Origin: Panulirus ornatus | Lineage: Eukaryota; Arthropoda; Malacostraca; Decapoda; Palinuridae | Direction: 5' to 3' | NCBI RefSeq assembly: GCF_036320965.1 | Contig: NC_092262.1 | Span: forward strand, 2,492,726 to 2,556,725 | Length of the DNA stretch: 64,000 bases | In this document: piece after piece, positions 12,728 to 28,129 of the stretch | Position numbering within the stretch: the first letter of the stretch is position 1 | How the letters are laid out: each line of letters begins with the position of its first letter | Program-made: the position numbers and the translations under genes | The notes under the pieces: model-generated | What the model was told of the DNA's origin: nothing | Seen by the model: the letters and a program-made list of their open reading frames with translations, nothing else | Databases searched by the model: none

Positions 12728-14235
12728 TATACTTTGTCGCTGTCTCCCGCGTTTGCGAGGTAGCGCAAGGAAACAGACGAAAGAAATGGCCCCCCCCCAT
12801 ACACATGTATATACATACGTCCACACATGCAAATATACATACCTACACAGCTTTCCATGGTTTACCCCAGACGCTTCACATGCATTGATTCAATCCACTG
12901 ACAGCACGTCAACCCCGGTATACCACATCGCTCCAATTCACTCTATTCCTTGCCCTCCTTTCACCCTCCTCCATGTTCAGGCCCCGATAACACAAAATCT
13001 TTTTCACTGCATCTTTCCATCTCCAATTTGGTCTCCCTCTTCTCCTTGCTCCCTCCACCTCCGACACATATATCCGCTTGGTCAATCTTTCCTCACTCAT
13101 CCTCTCCATGTGCCCAAACCACTTCAAAACACCCTCTTCTGCTCTCTCAACCACGCTCTTTTTATTTCCACACATCTCTCTTACCCTTACGTTACTCACT
13201 CGATCAAACCACCTCACAACACACATTGTCCTCAAACATTTCATTTCCAGCACATCCATCCTCCTGCGCACAACTCTATCCATAGCCCACGCCTCGCAAC
13301 CATACAACATTGTTGGAACCACTATTCCTTCAAATATACCCATTTTTGCTTTCCGAGATAATGTTCTCGACTTCCACACATTCTTCAAGGCCCCCAGAAT
13401 TTTCGCCCCCTACCCCACCCTATGATCCACTTCCGCTTCCATGGTTCCATCCGCTGCCAGATCCACTCCCAGATATCTAAAACACTTCACTTCCTCCAGT
13501 TTTTCTCCATTCAAACTCACCTCCCAATTGACTTGACCCTCAACCCTACTGTACCTAATAACCTTGCTCTTATTCACATTTACTCTTAACTTTCTTCTTT
13601 CACACACTTTACCAAACTCAGTCACCAGCTTCTGCAGTTTCTCACATGAATCAGCCACCAGCGCTGTATCATCAGCGAACAACAACTGACTCACTTCCCA
13701 AGCTCTCTCATCCCCAACAGACTTCAAATTGCCCCTCTTTCCAAAACTCTTGCATTTACCTCCCTAACAACCCCATCCATAAACAAATTAAACAACCATG
13801 GAGACATCACACACCCCTGCCGCAAACCTACATTCACTGAGAACCAATCACTTTCCTCTCTTCCTACACGTACACATGCCTTACATCCTCGATAAAAACT
13901 TTTCACTGCTTCTAACAACTTTCCTCCCACACCATATATTCTTAATACCTTCCACAGAGCATCTCTATCAACTCTATCATATGCCTTCTCCAGATCCATA
14001 AATGCTACATACAAATCCATTTGCTTTTCTAAGTATTTCTCACATACATTCTTCAAAGGAAACACCTGATCCACACATCCTCTGCCACTTCTGAAACCAC
14101 ACTGCTCTTCCCCAATCTGATGCTCTGTACATGCCTTCACCCTCTCAATCAATACCCTCTCATATAATTTACCAGGAATACTCAACAAACTTATACCTCT
14201 GTAATTTGAGCACTCACTCTTATCCCCTTTGCCTT

Positions 14236-14238
<3 letters not shown>
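12719..14238 (-). mobile_element. 5'-truncated LINE, short 3' UTR subfamily
   Basis: It extends from the A tail (T run at 12719) through the short 3' UTR, C-terminal domain and RT palm to the LYKGKG motif at 14238, where it stops in (AT)n. RT motifs [23 protein letters not shown] and [11 protein letters not shown] are intact. A small deletion near 13731 shifts the frame, and a frame change lies at about 13400. Confidence 0.9.

Positions 14239-14326
<88 letters not shown>
14239..14326. repeat. (AT)n microsatellite
   Basis: Pure AT repeat separating two LINE fragments of opposite orientation whose truncated 5' ends face each other. Confidence 0.97.
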
Positions 14327-14330
<4 letters not shown>

Positions 14331-14993
14331 GTTAAAAGTAGTGAAAAGTTTTTATCGAGGATGTAAGGCATGTGTACGTGTAGGAAGAGAGGAAAGTGAT
14401 TGGTTCTCAGTGAATGTAGGTTTGCGGCAGGGGTGTGTGATGTCTCCATGGTTGTTTAATTTGTTTATGGATGGGGTTGTTAGGGAGGTGAATGCAAGCG
14501 TTTTGAAAAGAGGGGCAAGTATGCAGTCTGTTGTGGATGAGAGAGCTTGGGAAGTGAGTCAGTTGTTGTTCGCTGATGATACAGCGCTAGTGGCTGATTC
14601 ATGTAAGAAACTGCAGAAACTGGTGACTGAGTTTGGTAAAGTGTGTGAAAGAAGAAAGTTAAGAGTAAATGTGAATAAGAGCAAGGTTATTAGGTACAGT
14701 AGGGTTGAGGGTCAAGTCAATTGGGAGGTAAGTTTGAACGGAGAGAAAGTTGAGGAAGTAAAGTGTTTTAGATATCTTGGAGTGGATCTGGCAGCGGATA
14801 GAACCATGGAAGCGGAAGTGATTCATAGGGTGGGGGAGGGGACGAGAATTCTGGGAGCCTTAAAGAATGTTTGGAAGTCGAGAACATTATCTCAGAAAGT
14901 AAAAATGGGTATGTTTGAAGGAATAGTGGTTCCAACAATGTTGTATGATTCCGAGGCGTGGGCTATGGATAGAGTTGTGCGCAGGAGGGTTGA
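14327..14993 (+). mobile_element. LINE RT fragment truncated at both ends
   Basis: It is open from 14329 and spans [33 protein letters not shown] and LYDSEAWAMD. It breaks at about 14993 inside the C-terminal domain, where the sequence switches directly to the 5' end of another LINE. Its own 3' end is absent. Confidence 0.85.
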
Positions 14994-18379
<3,386 letters not shown>

Positions 18380-18384
18380 GGATT

Positions 18385-18525
18385 AGCGTTTCTTGAGGTA
18401 GCAAAGCAGCGCCAAGAAGAGAGGAACGAGGCCGCATTCCCTCACATCTATTCCCTTGCTGTCTTGTGAAATGCGCTGAAACATAAACTCCTCTTCCACA
18501 ACCATGCCGAACAGACCATTTCAAT
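18385..18525 (-). mobile_element. Diverged LINE 3' UTR fragment (long type)
   Basis: Read in reverse it matches, with many changes, the long-subfamily 3' UTR block seen at 35160-35275, including the GAGGTAGCG-like and CCACAACCATGCC-like segments. It is an old fragment with no coding part. Confidence 0.55.
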
Positions 18526-18724
18526 TATCCTCTGGACAAAACAAAATCGTATTTTGAATTGTGTCACTTGAATATATGAGTCACGAAAAAACAATTTTGT
18601 GTTGTGCTGCGTTGTGTTGCTCTCTTTCTGAGATGAATAACACCACTGGTTCTACGTGAGTTTGATTATATGCTTGCCTTGAATTGTCGCCTGTTGATTT
18701 TTAATCTACCTAAGAAGTACAAGA
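18526..18724. other. Intron 2 sequence, nothing recognised
   Basis: Unique sequence with no open frame or repeat that I can identify. Confidence 0.35.
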
Positions 18725-20420
18725 ATAGAATATTGTTAGACAAATTGAGAACGATCGAAAAGGTGAAGTGGCTGAGGATTGGTGAAATGGATGTATGATG
18801 CTATTGCATAGGCATAAGTTTGTTGAATCTACCTCGTAAATTGTATGGGAAGGCATTGATTGAGAGGCTGTGGGCATATACAGAACATCAGACTGAGGAA
18901 GAACAGTTTGGTTTCAGACGTGATAGAGGATGTGTGGACCTTGTGTTTGCTTTGAAAAATGAATCTGAGAAATAATTACAAAAACAGAATGATTCGTGTA
19001 AGGCATTTATGGATCTTAAGAATGCACTTGATAGGGTTTACAGAGATGCTTTGTGGAAGGTCTTCAATACATATGTTGTGAGAGGTAAACTCCTAAAAGG
19101 AATGGGAGGCTTTCATCAAAGGTGTAAATCGTGTGTACGAGAAGAGAGAGAAAAGTGAATGTTTCCCAGTGAAGGAAAGTCTGAAGGAAGAGTATGTGAT
19201 GTCACCATGGTCCTTTACTTTGTTTAAGGGTAGGGTACAGAAGAATGTAAATGAAATAGTCTTTGAGAGAGGGGCTTTTATGCAGTATGTTGGTGGTAAG
19301 AGGGCGTGGGAAGCGTCATTCGTTGTTCACCGATGGTACTGCACTGGTAGCTGACTCGAGTGAGAAACTACGGAAGTGGTGACTGAGATTGGAGGAGTGT
19401 TTGAAATGAAAAATTTGTAAGTTGATGTGAACAAAAGCAAGGTTATATACTTCAGCTGGGTTTAGGGACAAGTTAGCTGGGATGTAACTGTACAAAGAAA
19501 AAAAATGGATGAAGAAAATGTTTAAGATATTCGGGAGTAGACTCAGCAGCAAATGGAACCATGAAAACAGAAGAATCTTAAAGTGGGAGGGAGGAGAATT
19601 TTCTGGAAGCAATGAGGAATGTGTGCAAAAGAGAACTTTATGTCCGAGACAGAAATATGTATGTTCGAAGGAATGGTAGTTTCAACAATATTATATGGTT
19701 GTGAGGCATGGGCTATAGATAGGGTTGAGCAGAAGAAGATGGATGTGTTGGAAATGAAATGTTTGAGGACAGTTGAGATGTGACGTGGTTTCTTCTAGTA
19801 TTAATGAAAGGGTAAGGGAGATATGTAGTAAAAAAGAGTGTGGTTGATAGAGCAAAAGCGGGTGTATCTAAATGATTTTGATATATGGAAAGAATGAGTG
19901 AGGAAAGGGTGACAAAGGAGATGTATGCATCAGGAGAAAATTGGAGGTGGAAGGATCGAGTGAAAAAGATTTTGTGCGATCTGGGACTGAACATGCAGGA
20001 GGGGGAGAAGCGTGTACGGAATAAATTAAATTAGAACGATATGGTATACTGGGATCAAAATGCCGTCAGTGGGCTCAACTAGTGCATGTGAAATGTCCGG
20101 TGTAATTAATGGAAAGGTTTGTGGAGTCTGGATATGGATATGGAACTGTGGTTTTGGTGCAAGGAATGGCAATGTTGTTCCTGTAGGGCGGGGTGGCACC
20201 AGGAATGGATAAGGGCGAGCAAGTATGAATATCTACATTTGTTTATATGCGTACTGTGTAAGTATATATAAGTATATGTGTATATGATATGTTGATCTAT
20301 TTATATGTACGTGCATATATGTATGTATATATGTGTGTGTAAGTCAGCAGATGGGTCTTTCTTCGCCTGTTTTTTTTTTTTTGTGCTACCTCCCTGACAC
20401 GAGAAACGGTGATCAAGTAT
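18725..20420 (+). mobile_element. Old, heavily diverged LINE copy (RT to 3' end)
   Basis: It is colinear with the young LINE from the HGEVPEDW block through EEQFGFRRDRGCVD, DLKNALDRVYRDALWKV, a decayed GLRQ/MSPW block, the C-terminal domain and the 3' UTR to a degraded stem-loop near 20390. Stops and frameshifts occur throughout. The divergence is far greater than between copies after 25 kb, so the family has been active over a long period. Confidence 0.8.
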
Positions 20421-20767
20421 AACAGAAAAGTAAAAATAATATAATTACGTTTAGTTTGTTATGGGGAGGGAGTTATACTTTCGTGTTGCCCGTCTCTGAA
20501 ACTTTTATATGTGTACCATGTGTTTACTTCTTTGTATAATGCACACTTGTTCACACATCTTAACCGATACTATTGACCTGCCCCTAAGGGAAGATGAATG
20601 GCTAGGTGGATTGTGCACCGGTTGCAGCTACCAGAATTCAAGCCTTTGTGTTTCATTACAGGGGACGCTTGTAAGCATGACGGTTTAGTAACACCCCCCC
20701 CCCCCCCCCGTGTGTGTGTGTGTACAGTTTTATTGAATGTGGGTAAGAAAGAGATTAAAGTACATAC
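20421..20767. other. Intron 2 sequence with a C16/(GT)n tract
   Basis: Mostly unique sequence. A run of about sixteen C followed by (GT)n lies at 20693-20722. No gene is evident apart from exon 2, which begins at 20768. Confidence 0.5.
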
Positions 20768-20811
20768 CCTGACATTCATTGTAAGATCTCCGCTGCGAAG
20801 AACCTCTTGTC
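20768..20811 (-). CDS. Exon 2 of the small secreted protein gene
   Basis: A 44-nt micro-exon adds GA to complete Gly26, then fourteen residues (QEVLRSGDLTMNVR). The acceptor is strong: TTTAATTTTCTGTTCCAG with AG at 20813-20812. The donor is AGG/GTATGT with GT at 20767-20766. It takes the phase-1 overhang of exon 1 and leaves phase 0, which exon 3 requires. The flanking sequence is not part of any repeat I can identify. Open frames overlapping on either strand (20598-20828 plus, 20779-20570 minus) are judged to be chance. Confidence 0.65.
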
Positions 20812-21039
20812 CTGGAACAGAAAATTAAACATCAAGTTATTACAAAGGAATGCAAATAAGAACAGGATATTGGGTCATTTTGAGTCTGCTCGTTAAAGCG
20901 AAAGAGATAAATAAGTCCAAGATTAGCGAAGCAAAAGGAAAAAGGCGTATTGGTGAATTAAAGAGAAATACCAATCAAATTTTCTTGTGATTGAGGAAGC
21001 GTATGTAATGTCAGTTGTGAACTGGAATCGAGTGTTCTT

Positions 21040-21650
21040 CAGGTCTTTTCTTTATCGTGTCTATGACACTGTTTTTAACTAATCACAGACGAAAAAAGTC
21101 ATGTTAAAAATGAGTATTCGTTCGATGCAAAATGCCTCTGCAAGATTTCTTTTCTAAATTTTGAATAAAATTAAACATATCTTGTATGAAGCAGTCTTTG
21201 ATAATCTTAAAAAGCATCATTAAATCACCTCTTAAACTCTTTTGGTCTAAGTTTTATTAGCTTAATTCGTTTAGTCGATTCTCTTATAATTTCTTTCTCA
21301 TTCCGGATATTATCTTGGCTGTTTGTCACTGTACTGTCTCCATTCTGTCTGCCCATTTTTTCAAGCAGGATAACCAACACTGAACACAGTTCTCAATGTG
21401 AGAAAGCAACATTAGATTATATAGTAAGAATCATTTCCATGCAATTTATTTGAAAAACTTATCTGTGAATTAAAAACTTTATTTGCCATTTCAACTGCTT
21501 GTATCTACTTTTTATTTAATTGTAAGTCATTAAAGACTGCAACTCCTACTTTTTAACCTTTCTGTAGCTCAACAGAATTGACAAGTTTTTACTTCTCGGT
21601 TTTAGTACTAGTGTTTGAAACTTTGCAATATCAGCAGCTGAAATTCAATT
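21040..21650 (-). pseudogene. Decayed CR1/Jockey-like LINE, RT C-terminal remnant
   Basis: Three-frame reading of the minus strand recovers, in order, traces typical of the C-terminal part of CR1/Jockey RTs: a VFNDLQLNKK block, an ANKVLN block, a degraded LEYxxQxW-type block, then RRxRGDLIxxFKI-like (ending FKIIKD) and a FxIxNLEKKSCR-like block. Stops and frameshifts are dense. This is a different family from the RTE-like copies. It lies on the same strand as the endonuclease remnant at 24400-25260. Confidence 0.5.
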
Positions 21651-21943
21651 ACCGTCTAAGTCTAATACATCATTTTTTCTATGCCACCTTGAAGCTGTAG
21701 ACGTTTACTTTCTGTTATGGATTAATTTCCGAACTTAGCATCGTGCGCGAAGATAGATATCATGCAACGAAGCCCAGTTACACTGGTTATCAAATATTTC
21801 AACTTTATCTTGTCCAACGAACTGAAATAGGTAGACCTTAAATACTTTTCATCAGGCATGGTTTTACAGTGACAGAACAATTAAGCTTTGCAATAAGTAT
21901 ATATTAATCATTTATATATAAGACTAGTATTACACTTAAAAAG

Positions 21944-23552
21944 TTACCTCTGAAATGTATAAGTGTATGATTTTAGTATATATTTGGCATCAGAAATATC
22001 CCTTCCTAGTAATCTTCCAACATAGAGGGGCTCCACTTTCTTTGGTATATCTTTTCCATGTTCAAAATTTCCGAATGAAATCTTTCGCCATCTCATCCCT
22101 GATTGCCCAAAAAACTTCCAAGAAAAGTCTAAATCAGAGTCCAGAGAGAGAATTTTTTTTGACTCATATTGTATCCAAGAGCTTATATGAAGTCAACATA
22201 TATTTTACAACATCACAGAGTTTTCTTATATGTGATTCCCCCAAAAAAATCTTTTTTCAACTTCATTTAGCTTTTCATCCAATTTTTTGTCTCGAAGCAT
22301 TTCCCTCATCTGAGGCCCTACAAAAATACTCTCCTTGATTTTTTCTTTGCTGATTCCGGGAATTAATTCCTCAAATATGTGAATCTATTGCCAGTTGTAT
22401 CCATACCTTCGACGAAGTTCTACATCAACCTAGTATAATGTGCAATGGAGGCAGATAAATTTTCTCATGACCAACAAAAGGAGGATTGATGATATTCTTC
22501 TTCCATGGAGTCAGTGATGTTCGTTTTGTCCAGACTTTCTTTAGGTAATGATTTTTCTTGTCCTGGCTATCCTACTTACTGAGGAAACAAAAGAACCTTG
22601 TATAAGCAAGTTACATTCCTAGTAAAAGTTCCAGAACCTTTAGGTCGCCATATAATACATTCCACTTCAATTCCCCGTACTTAATCTTTTTCCAATAGAA
22701 GTTTCAAGTTATCATACGATTCCTTCATGTTACCAGCGTGAGCCAGAGGAAGGAAGAAAACTTATTTCCGGTGTCGAGTAGACCCGCTTTCAAGCTTACT
22801 TTTGATGAGACAATAAACAAGCACCACTCATCTGTTTTATATTCGTGGTAAAGTGCCTCCATAACAGAAGGAACATCATTGAAAAATACCAGACCATCTT
22901 CAAGGGAGAAAAAAAAACTTTGAAATCGATGTGGTGATCATGATAAAGGCAATCTTTGATTTAATTCTGGGGAAAATTCCAGCACTTTAACCTGAAACCC
23001 AAAAGTTTGGCTTGCATCTTAGACACATATAAATCGCGGATGGGATCATTAAGACCTCCTTGACTCAGCAAATGTGGTTCACTTGTTAGAACATCTCGCT
23101 TCAAATGTTGGATCCATATTGTCCTCTGCTTGGTCTACCTTCTCATTCCTAAACTCATCGTCACTCAGTGTGCCATATTTCTTAGAGGCTCTGGCATAGG
23201 GAATTCCTTACTGAGGTTCTGGCCTTCTAGCAGATGGCAAATTAGAATGTTTAAAGGTATGCTTGGATTTTAGTGTTATACTATTTATATTTGTCAGGCA
23301 TAAGTAGCAATTCGCAGAGTGATCTTTGGGTTCTCTACAAACCATAGAAATGGCAAAAGGCGCACTACGTGAACCTTATGCCCATGCTGTGAAAAGCCTG
23401 ACACATGTGACAAAACATATATGGGAAGTCCAACATTTATCCTGGTCACCAACTTTACAGGGGGTGTGAAAGAATGTTTTTACCGATATGAATGTCAATT
23501 TACCACAGATGTAGCAGAAAGAATACGAACTATTTACACAGTTTCTCGGCAT
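21944..23552 (-). pseudogene. Pseudogene of a widespread uncharacterised arthropod gene family
   Basis: The minus strand starts MPRNCVNSS with FCYICGK, CKVGDQDK and ICFVTCVRL. It then continues in shifting frames through EPKDHS, a DD(N/D)MDPTFE-like block, EDGLVFFNDV, GVT-like LAHAGNMKESYDN, GDLKVLELL, KNHYLKKVW, KIYLPPLHI, GPQMREM and GERFHSEIL, and ends DAKY...SYT before TAA at 21946-21944. This order is familiar to me from a large multicopy family of unnamed arthropod proteins with a Cys/His-rich N-terminus, possibly transposon-related. The molecular function is not known to me. At least ten frameshifts or stops make it a clear pseudogene. No intron-like gap is obvious, so it may be a processed or mobile copy. 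Confidence 0.7.
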
Positions 23553-24399
23553 TATAATGGTGGATGGGGCATCAGCACAACACTTGAATACACAAAAGCA
23601 TAATTTGCCAACAGAGGGGAGAAAACACTTTTTACACAAAGTTCTAGTCTGCAACTGAAAGAGAATTGATACTCAGGATTGGGCATTGTTTCAATGTCCC
23701 ACCATTTCCAGTCGTGTTTCCGCAGGCCACTGATGACTCATTTATCCAGGATTGGGCTTTCAGAAAGAAGCTATTGCACTTCATAAAAGATGAAAATAAC
23801 TGTGTTTGTTAAAGTTTCTGTTTCAAATGCTCCGTAGAGCACTGACACAAATATACTGTATGTAATGATATGCGAGTATGCTGGAACAAAAATTCTGACA
23901 TCATATTTGGATTCAGCTTGCAAAAATACATAAGCAGATATTTCTTTATATGAAAAAATTTTTTATAGACCATCAGTGTTATTGATATGCACGAGAAAGG
24001 AGACTGGTCTCAAATGTAATGCATTATTATGTTTAACTATTCTGAGGCTTAAGCATTAATAACTATTTCTCTTCCTTTTACAGCCAGGCAATCAATGTCC
24101 TAACCATATAGGTATAGCTCCGTCTATAACATTCGACTTAACTTTTGCTAAAAAATTGCTAATGCGGGAATTTTCATTAACCACTTTACTTTCATCATTC
24201 ATGCTAAATGTTGATTATATAAATAAATAGAAAAAAGTATCAACCAGATTTTTCAGGCATGAACGGTTTCGTCAGATTCATGCTGAGACTTATTTATCAA
24301 GTGGTGGTCCTCAAAAGGATTGCAAGAGATATATTGAAAAGAGTATTCAAGGGCTTAACGTTATACATTATCACTCCTTTTTATGTCTTAGGACAAAAC
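23553..24399. other. Unassigned, possibly remnant LINE sequence
   Basis: AT-rich sequence between the pseudogene and the LINE linker remnant. Near 24300-24340 the minus strand reads like the start of an RT (an LNTLFNISLA block), but the rest is not recognisable. Confidence 0.3.
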
Positions 24400-25260
24400 T
24401 TACCTGGACCTGCCGTTTATTGACTCTTTCCTATTAGTGTTTATCATATACCTTGAAGTTGGTTGTTGTGAAAAGTTTCCCTCCTCTAGCAACGGAATAT
24501 GAACCTGGTTATAAGTCGCGTCTTCAGTGATAATTGTGATGAGAAAGCAATAGTTTAGGATCTTTGTCATGGTTTCACTGTCTCGATCCAAGTCACCTTT
24601 TACTGAAGTATACGACTCGAGTATCTGGGTAATGACTCTCTTGCTTCTAATATATCTCGGAAATCATGAGTTTCTTTAGCTATTTTGTGCAACGTACACT
24701 TCATACTGGCGTTTCCTTTCACCTGTATGGATAACTATTTTTACGGAAAATGACAAAACTTACTCCATCATGATGGTTGTTGTTCTCTATGAGTTCTTAT
24801 ATGTTACTTTCTTAAGAATAATCAGATTTTTATTTCGTTGTTTTACCAATATTGCTTAGTTTTTGAAATAACCGTCGTCATTGGGACATGAATTCACTTT
24901 AGTATTTTAAATGTTTTATTGAAGCATTTCCATTCTACGCCCACATAGATTTCATAGTCCATATCTTCCCAGATTTGTCTGTCAAGAGCAATACGATGAT
25001 CAGGAGAGTTTGTAACGTGATATATTACACGAGTTTTGTGTTGCACAGCATTACAAGCAATGATGAGAGATACCTTGAAAATGATATTTCGGTGATCACT
25101 TGTACCAAAGTTTCCTCCATTTACAATATCATAGGCAAGCCTCTCAGTTTTAGCTAGAATTAAGTCTGATATGTTCTCAATATTTGTAAGTTTTCAGCAT
25201 CTTGAGTTAGGTCATTATCTAGCACGTTTATGTAGTTTTCCTCATAGCTACTGGAAAGGA
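24400..25260 (-). pseudogene. Decayed CR1/Jockey-like LINE, endonuclease and linker remnant
   Basis: The minus strand reads LAYDIVNGGNFGTSDHR, then IIFKVSL and a W-containing block, which is the C-terminal end of an APE endonuclease with the SDH motif. A linker follows with DRDSETMTKILNYCFL near 24590, as found between endonuclease and RT in CR1/Jockey elements. Upstream, 25172-25260 is weaker. Frames are broken. With 21040-21650 it may be one LINE separated by the pseudogene at 21944-23552. Confidence 0.55.
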
Positions 25261-25424
25261 ATTCTCCTCTACAAGTACAACTTTCCCGTTACTAAAAAGA
25301 CTTCTTTTGAAAATTTCTATAAAATGATCAATAGGTCGTTTGTCGACCTATGGTATCTGAGTAGGCGTTCCTTAACCTAACCTTAAACCGTTTTATTGTG
25401 AAGCGTAATTTTAATTTCATTAGT
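25261..25424. other. Intron 1 sequence, nothing recognised
   Basis: Short unique stretch between the LINE remnant and the interrupted minisatellite. Confidence 0.35.
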
Positions 25425-25476
25425 GGAAGTTATCATATCAGCTGTGGATTTTGGACCAAGGAGATTATCTTAATGT
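25425..25476. repeat. Minisatellite unit, left of the LINE C insertion
   Basis: The segment AGCTGTGGATTTTGGACC followed by GGAGATTATCTTAATGT recurs right of the LINE at 27803-27838. It shows that the LINE split one tandem array. Confidence 0.7.
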
Positions 25477-25487
25477 AGTAAGGGAAA
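25477..25487 (+). repeat. Target-site duplication, left copy (AGTAAGGGAAA)
   Basis: The same 11 bases occur at 27782-27792 immediately after the LINE's A tail. The last few A residues overlap the first LINE bases, so the length may be 9-11 bp. Confidence 0.85.
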
Positions 25488-27781
25488 AAGGTGAGAACAA
25501 TGGAAGTAAGGGGAGTCGGGGAGGAATGGGATGTATTTAGGGAATCAGTGATGGATTGCGCAAAAGATGCTTGTGGCATGAGAAGAGTGGGAGGTGGGCT
25601 GTTTAGAAAGGGTAGTGAGTGGTGGGATGAAGAAGTAAGAGTATTAGTGAAAGAGAAGAGAGAGGCATTTGGACGATTTTTGCAGGGAAAAAATGCAATT
25701 GAGTGGGAGAAGTATAAAAGAAAGAGACAGGAGGTCAAGAGAAAGGTGCAAGAGGTGAAAAAAAGGGCAAATGAGAGTTGGGGTGAGAGACTATCAGTAA
25801 ATTTTAGGGAGAATAAAAAAGATGTTCTGGAAGGAGGTAAATAGGGTGCGTAAGACAAGGGAGCAAATGGGAACTTCAGTGAAGGGCGTAAATGGGGAGG
25901 TGATAACAAGTAGCGGTGATGTGAGAAGGAGATGGAATGAGTATTTTGAAGGTTTGTTGAATGTGTCTGATGACAGAGTGGCAGATATAGGGTGTTTTGG
26001 TCGAGGTGGTGTGCAAAGTGAGAGGGTTAGGGAAAATGATTTGGTAAACAGAGAAGAGGTAGTAAAAGCTTTGCGGAAGATGAAAGCCGGCAAGGCAGCA
26101 GGTTTGGATGGTATTGCAGTGGAATTTATTAAGAAAGGGGGTGACTGTATTGTTGACTGGTTGGTAAGGTTATTTAATGTATGTATGACTCATGGTGAGG
26201 TGCCTGAGGATTGGCGGAATGCGTGCATAGTGCCATTGTACAAAGGCAAAGGGGATAAGAGTGAGTGCTCAAATTACAGAGGTATAAGTTTGTTGAGTAT
26301 TCCTGGTAAATTATATGGGAGGGTATTGATTGAGAGGGTGAAGGCATGTACAGAGCATCAGATTGGGGAAGAGCAGTGCGGTTTCAGAAGTGGTAGAGGA
26401 TGTGTGGATCAGGTGTTTGCTTTGAAGAATGTATGTGAGAAATACTTAGAAAAGCAAATGGATTTGTATGTAGCATTTATGGATCTGGAGAAGGCATATG
26501 ATAGAGTTGATAGAGATGCTCTGTGGAAGGTATTAAGAATATATGGTGTGGGAGGCAAGTTGTTAGAAGCAGTGAAAAGTTTTTATCGAGGATGTAAGGC
26601 ATGTGTACGTGTAGGAAGAGAGGAAAGTGATTGGTTCTCAGTGAATGTAGGTTTGCGGCAGGGGTGTGTGATGTCTCCATGGTTGTTTAATTTGTTTATG
26701 GATGGGGTTGTAAAGGAGGTAAATGCAAGAGTCCTGGAAAGAGGGGCAAGTATGAAGTCTGTTGGGGATGAGAGAGCTTGGGAAGTGAGTCAATTGTTGT
26801 TCGCTGATGATACAGCGCTGGTGGCTGATTCATGTGAGAAACTGCAGAAGCTGGTGACTGAGTTTGGTAAAGTGTGTGGAAGAAGAAAGTTGAGAGTAAA
26901 TGTGAATAAGAGCAAGGTTATTAGGTACAGTAGGGGTGAGGGTCAAGTCAATTGGGAGGTGAGTTTGAATGGAGAAAAACTGGAGGAAGTGAAGTGTTTT
27001 AGATATCTGGGAGTGGATCTGTCAGCGGATGGAACCATGGAAGCGGAAGTGGATCATAGGGTGGGGGAGGGGGCGAAAATTTTGGGAGCCTTGAAAAATG
27101 TGTGGAAGTCGAGAACATTATCTCGGAAAGCAAAAATGGGTATGTTTGAGGGAATAGTGGTTCCAACAATGCTGTATGGTTGCGAGGCGTGGGCTATGGA
27201 TAGAGATGTGCGCAGGAGGATGGATGTGCTGGAAATGAGATGTTTGAGGACAATGTGTGGTGTGAGGTGGTTTGATCGAGTAAGTAACGTAAGGGTAAGA
27301 GAGATGTGTGGAAATAAAAAGAGCGTGGTCGAGAGAGCAGAAGAGGGTGTTTTGAAATGGTTTGGGCACATGGAGAGAATGAGTGAGGAGAGATTGACCA
27401 AGAGGATATATGTGTCGGAGGTGGAGGGAACGAGGAGAAGAGGGAGACCAAATTGGAGGTGGAAAGATGGAGTGAAAAAGATTTTGTGTGATCGGGGCCT
27501 GAACATGCAGGAGGGTGAAAGGAGGGCAAGAAATAGAGTGAATTGGAGTCATGTGGTATACAGGGGTTGACGTGCTGTCAGTGGATTGAAGCAAGGCATG
27601 TGAAGCGTCTGGGGTAAACCATGGAAAGCTGTGTAGGTATGTATATTTGCGTGTCTGGACGTGTGTATGTACATGTGTATGGGGGGGGGGGTTGGGCCAT
27701 TTCTTTCGTCTGTTTCCTTGCGCTACCTCGCAAACGCGGGAGACAGCGACAAAGTATAAAAAAAAAAAAAAAAAAAAAAAA
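25485..27781 (+). mobile_element. Young 5'-truncated LINE with target-site duplication (copy C)
   Basis: It starts in the EN-RT linker ([13 protein letters not shown]) and is complete to the 3' end with GCGACAAAGTAT and a long A tail. From 25822 to the stop at 27570 one frame of 582 codons is open. It covers [74 protein letters not shown] and NWSHVVYRG. A single extra A in the run at about 25815 puts the first 110 codons out of frame. It shares private variants ([36 protein letters not shown]) with the twin-primed copy at 59188-61979, so both came from one recent source. Confidence 0.95.
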
Positions 27782-27792
27782 AGTAAGGGAAA
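27782..27792 (+). repeat. Target-site duplication, right copy (AGTAAGGGAAA)
   Basis: Exact repeat of 25477-25487, directly after the A tail of LINE C. Confidence 0.85.
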
Positions 27793-28060
27793 TCATCAAA
27801 CCAGCTGTGGATTCTAAATAAGGGATATTATCTTAATGTTATCAGGAGAGTTATTACACCGGATGTGTAGTCTGGACAAGGAAGGTTATCACAGTCTTAC
27901 CATCAAAGTTATCACATTAACCATGTTTCCTGCAGCAATAAGATTATCATAGTGTTTCCGACAACGTTATCATATTAGTCATGATTACTGGACCAGGGAG
28001 GCTGTCATAGTTTTATCATCAAAGTTATGACTATCCATACATAAGAAAGTGATTTCACAC
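27793..28060. repeat. Degenerate minisatellite, right of LINE C
   Basis: Diverged units combine TCATATTAGCCATG, TGGACCAGGGAGG and TATCATAG elements. The unit is about 60 bp. This is the other half of the array at 25425-25476. Confidence 0.55.
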
Positions 28061-28129
28061 TGATATTTATCAGAAAACACGAAACTTTATGAAGATGAAA
28101 TGCAGCCATATAAAAAGGGAAATCAAAAA

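Noticed and set aside
18590..18720. A possible minus-strand exon after CTTCTTAG near 18712
   Set aside because: The open stretch is only about twelve codons, has no good donor, and would break the phase chain of the four-exon gene.
20570..20828. Two opposing short frames overlapping exon 2
   Set aside because: They run through a poly-C/(GT)n tract and lack motifs. The splice-bounded 44-nt exon explains this site better.
21955..22338. A 127-codon plus-strand frame
   Set aside because: It is the antisense of the conserved C-terminal part of the pseudogene on the minus strand.
27054..27594. Recurrent antisense frames of 110-170 codons (Pro/Ser/His-rich), repeated at every LINE copy
   Set aside because: They are antisense shadows of the LINE C-terminal domain. 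They recur because the LINE recurs.
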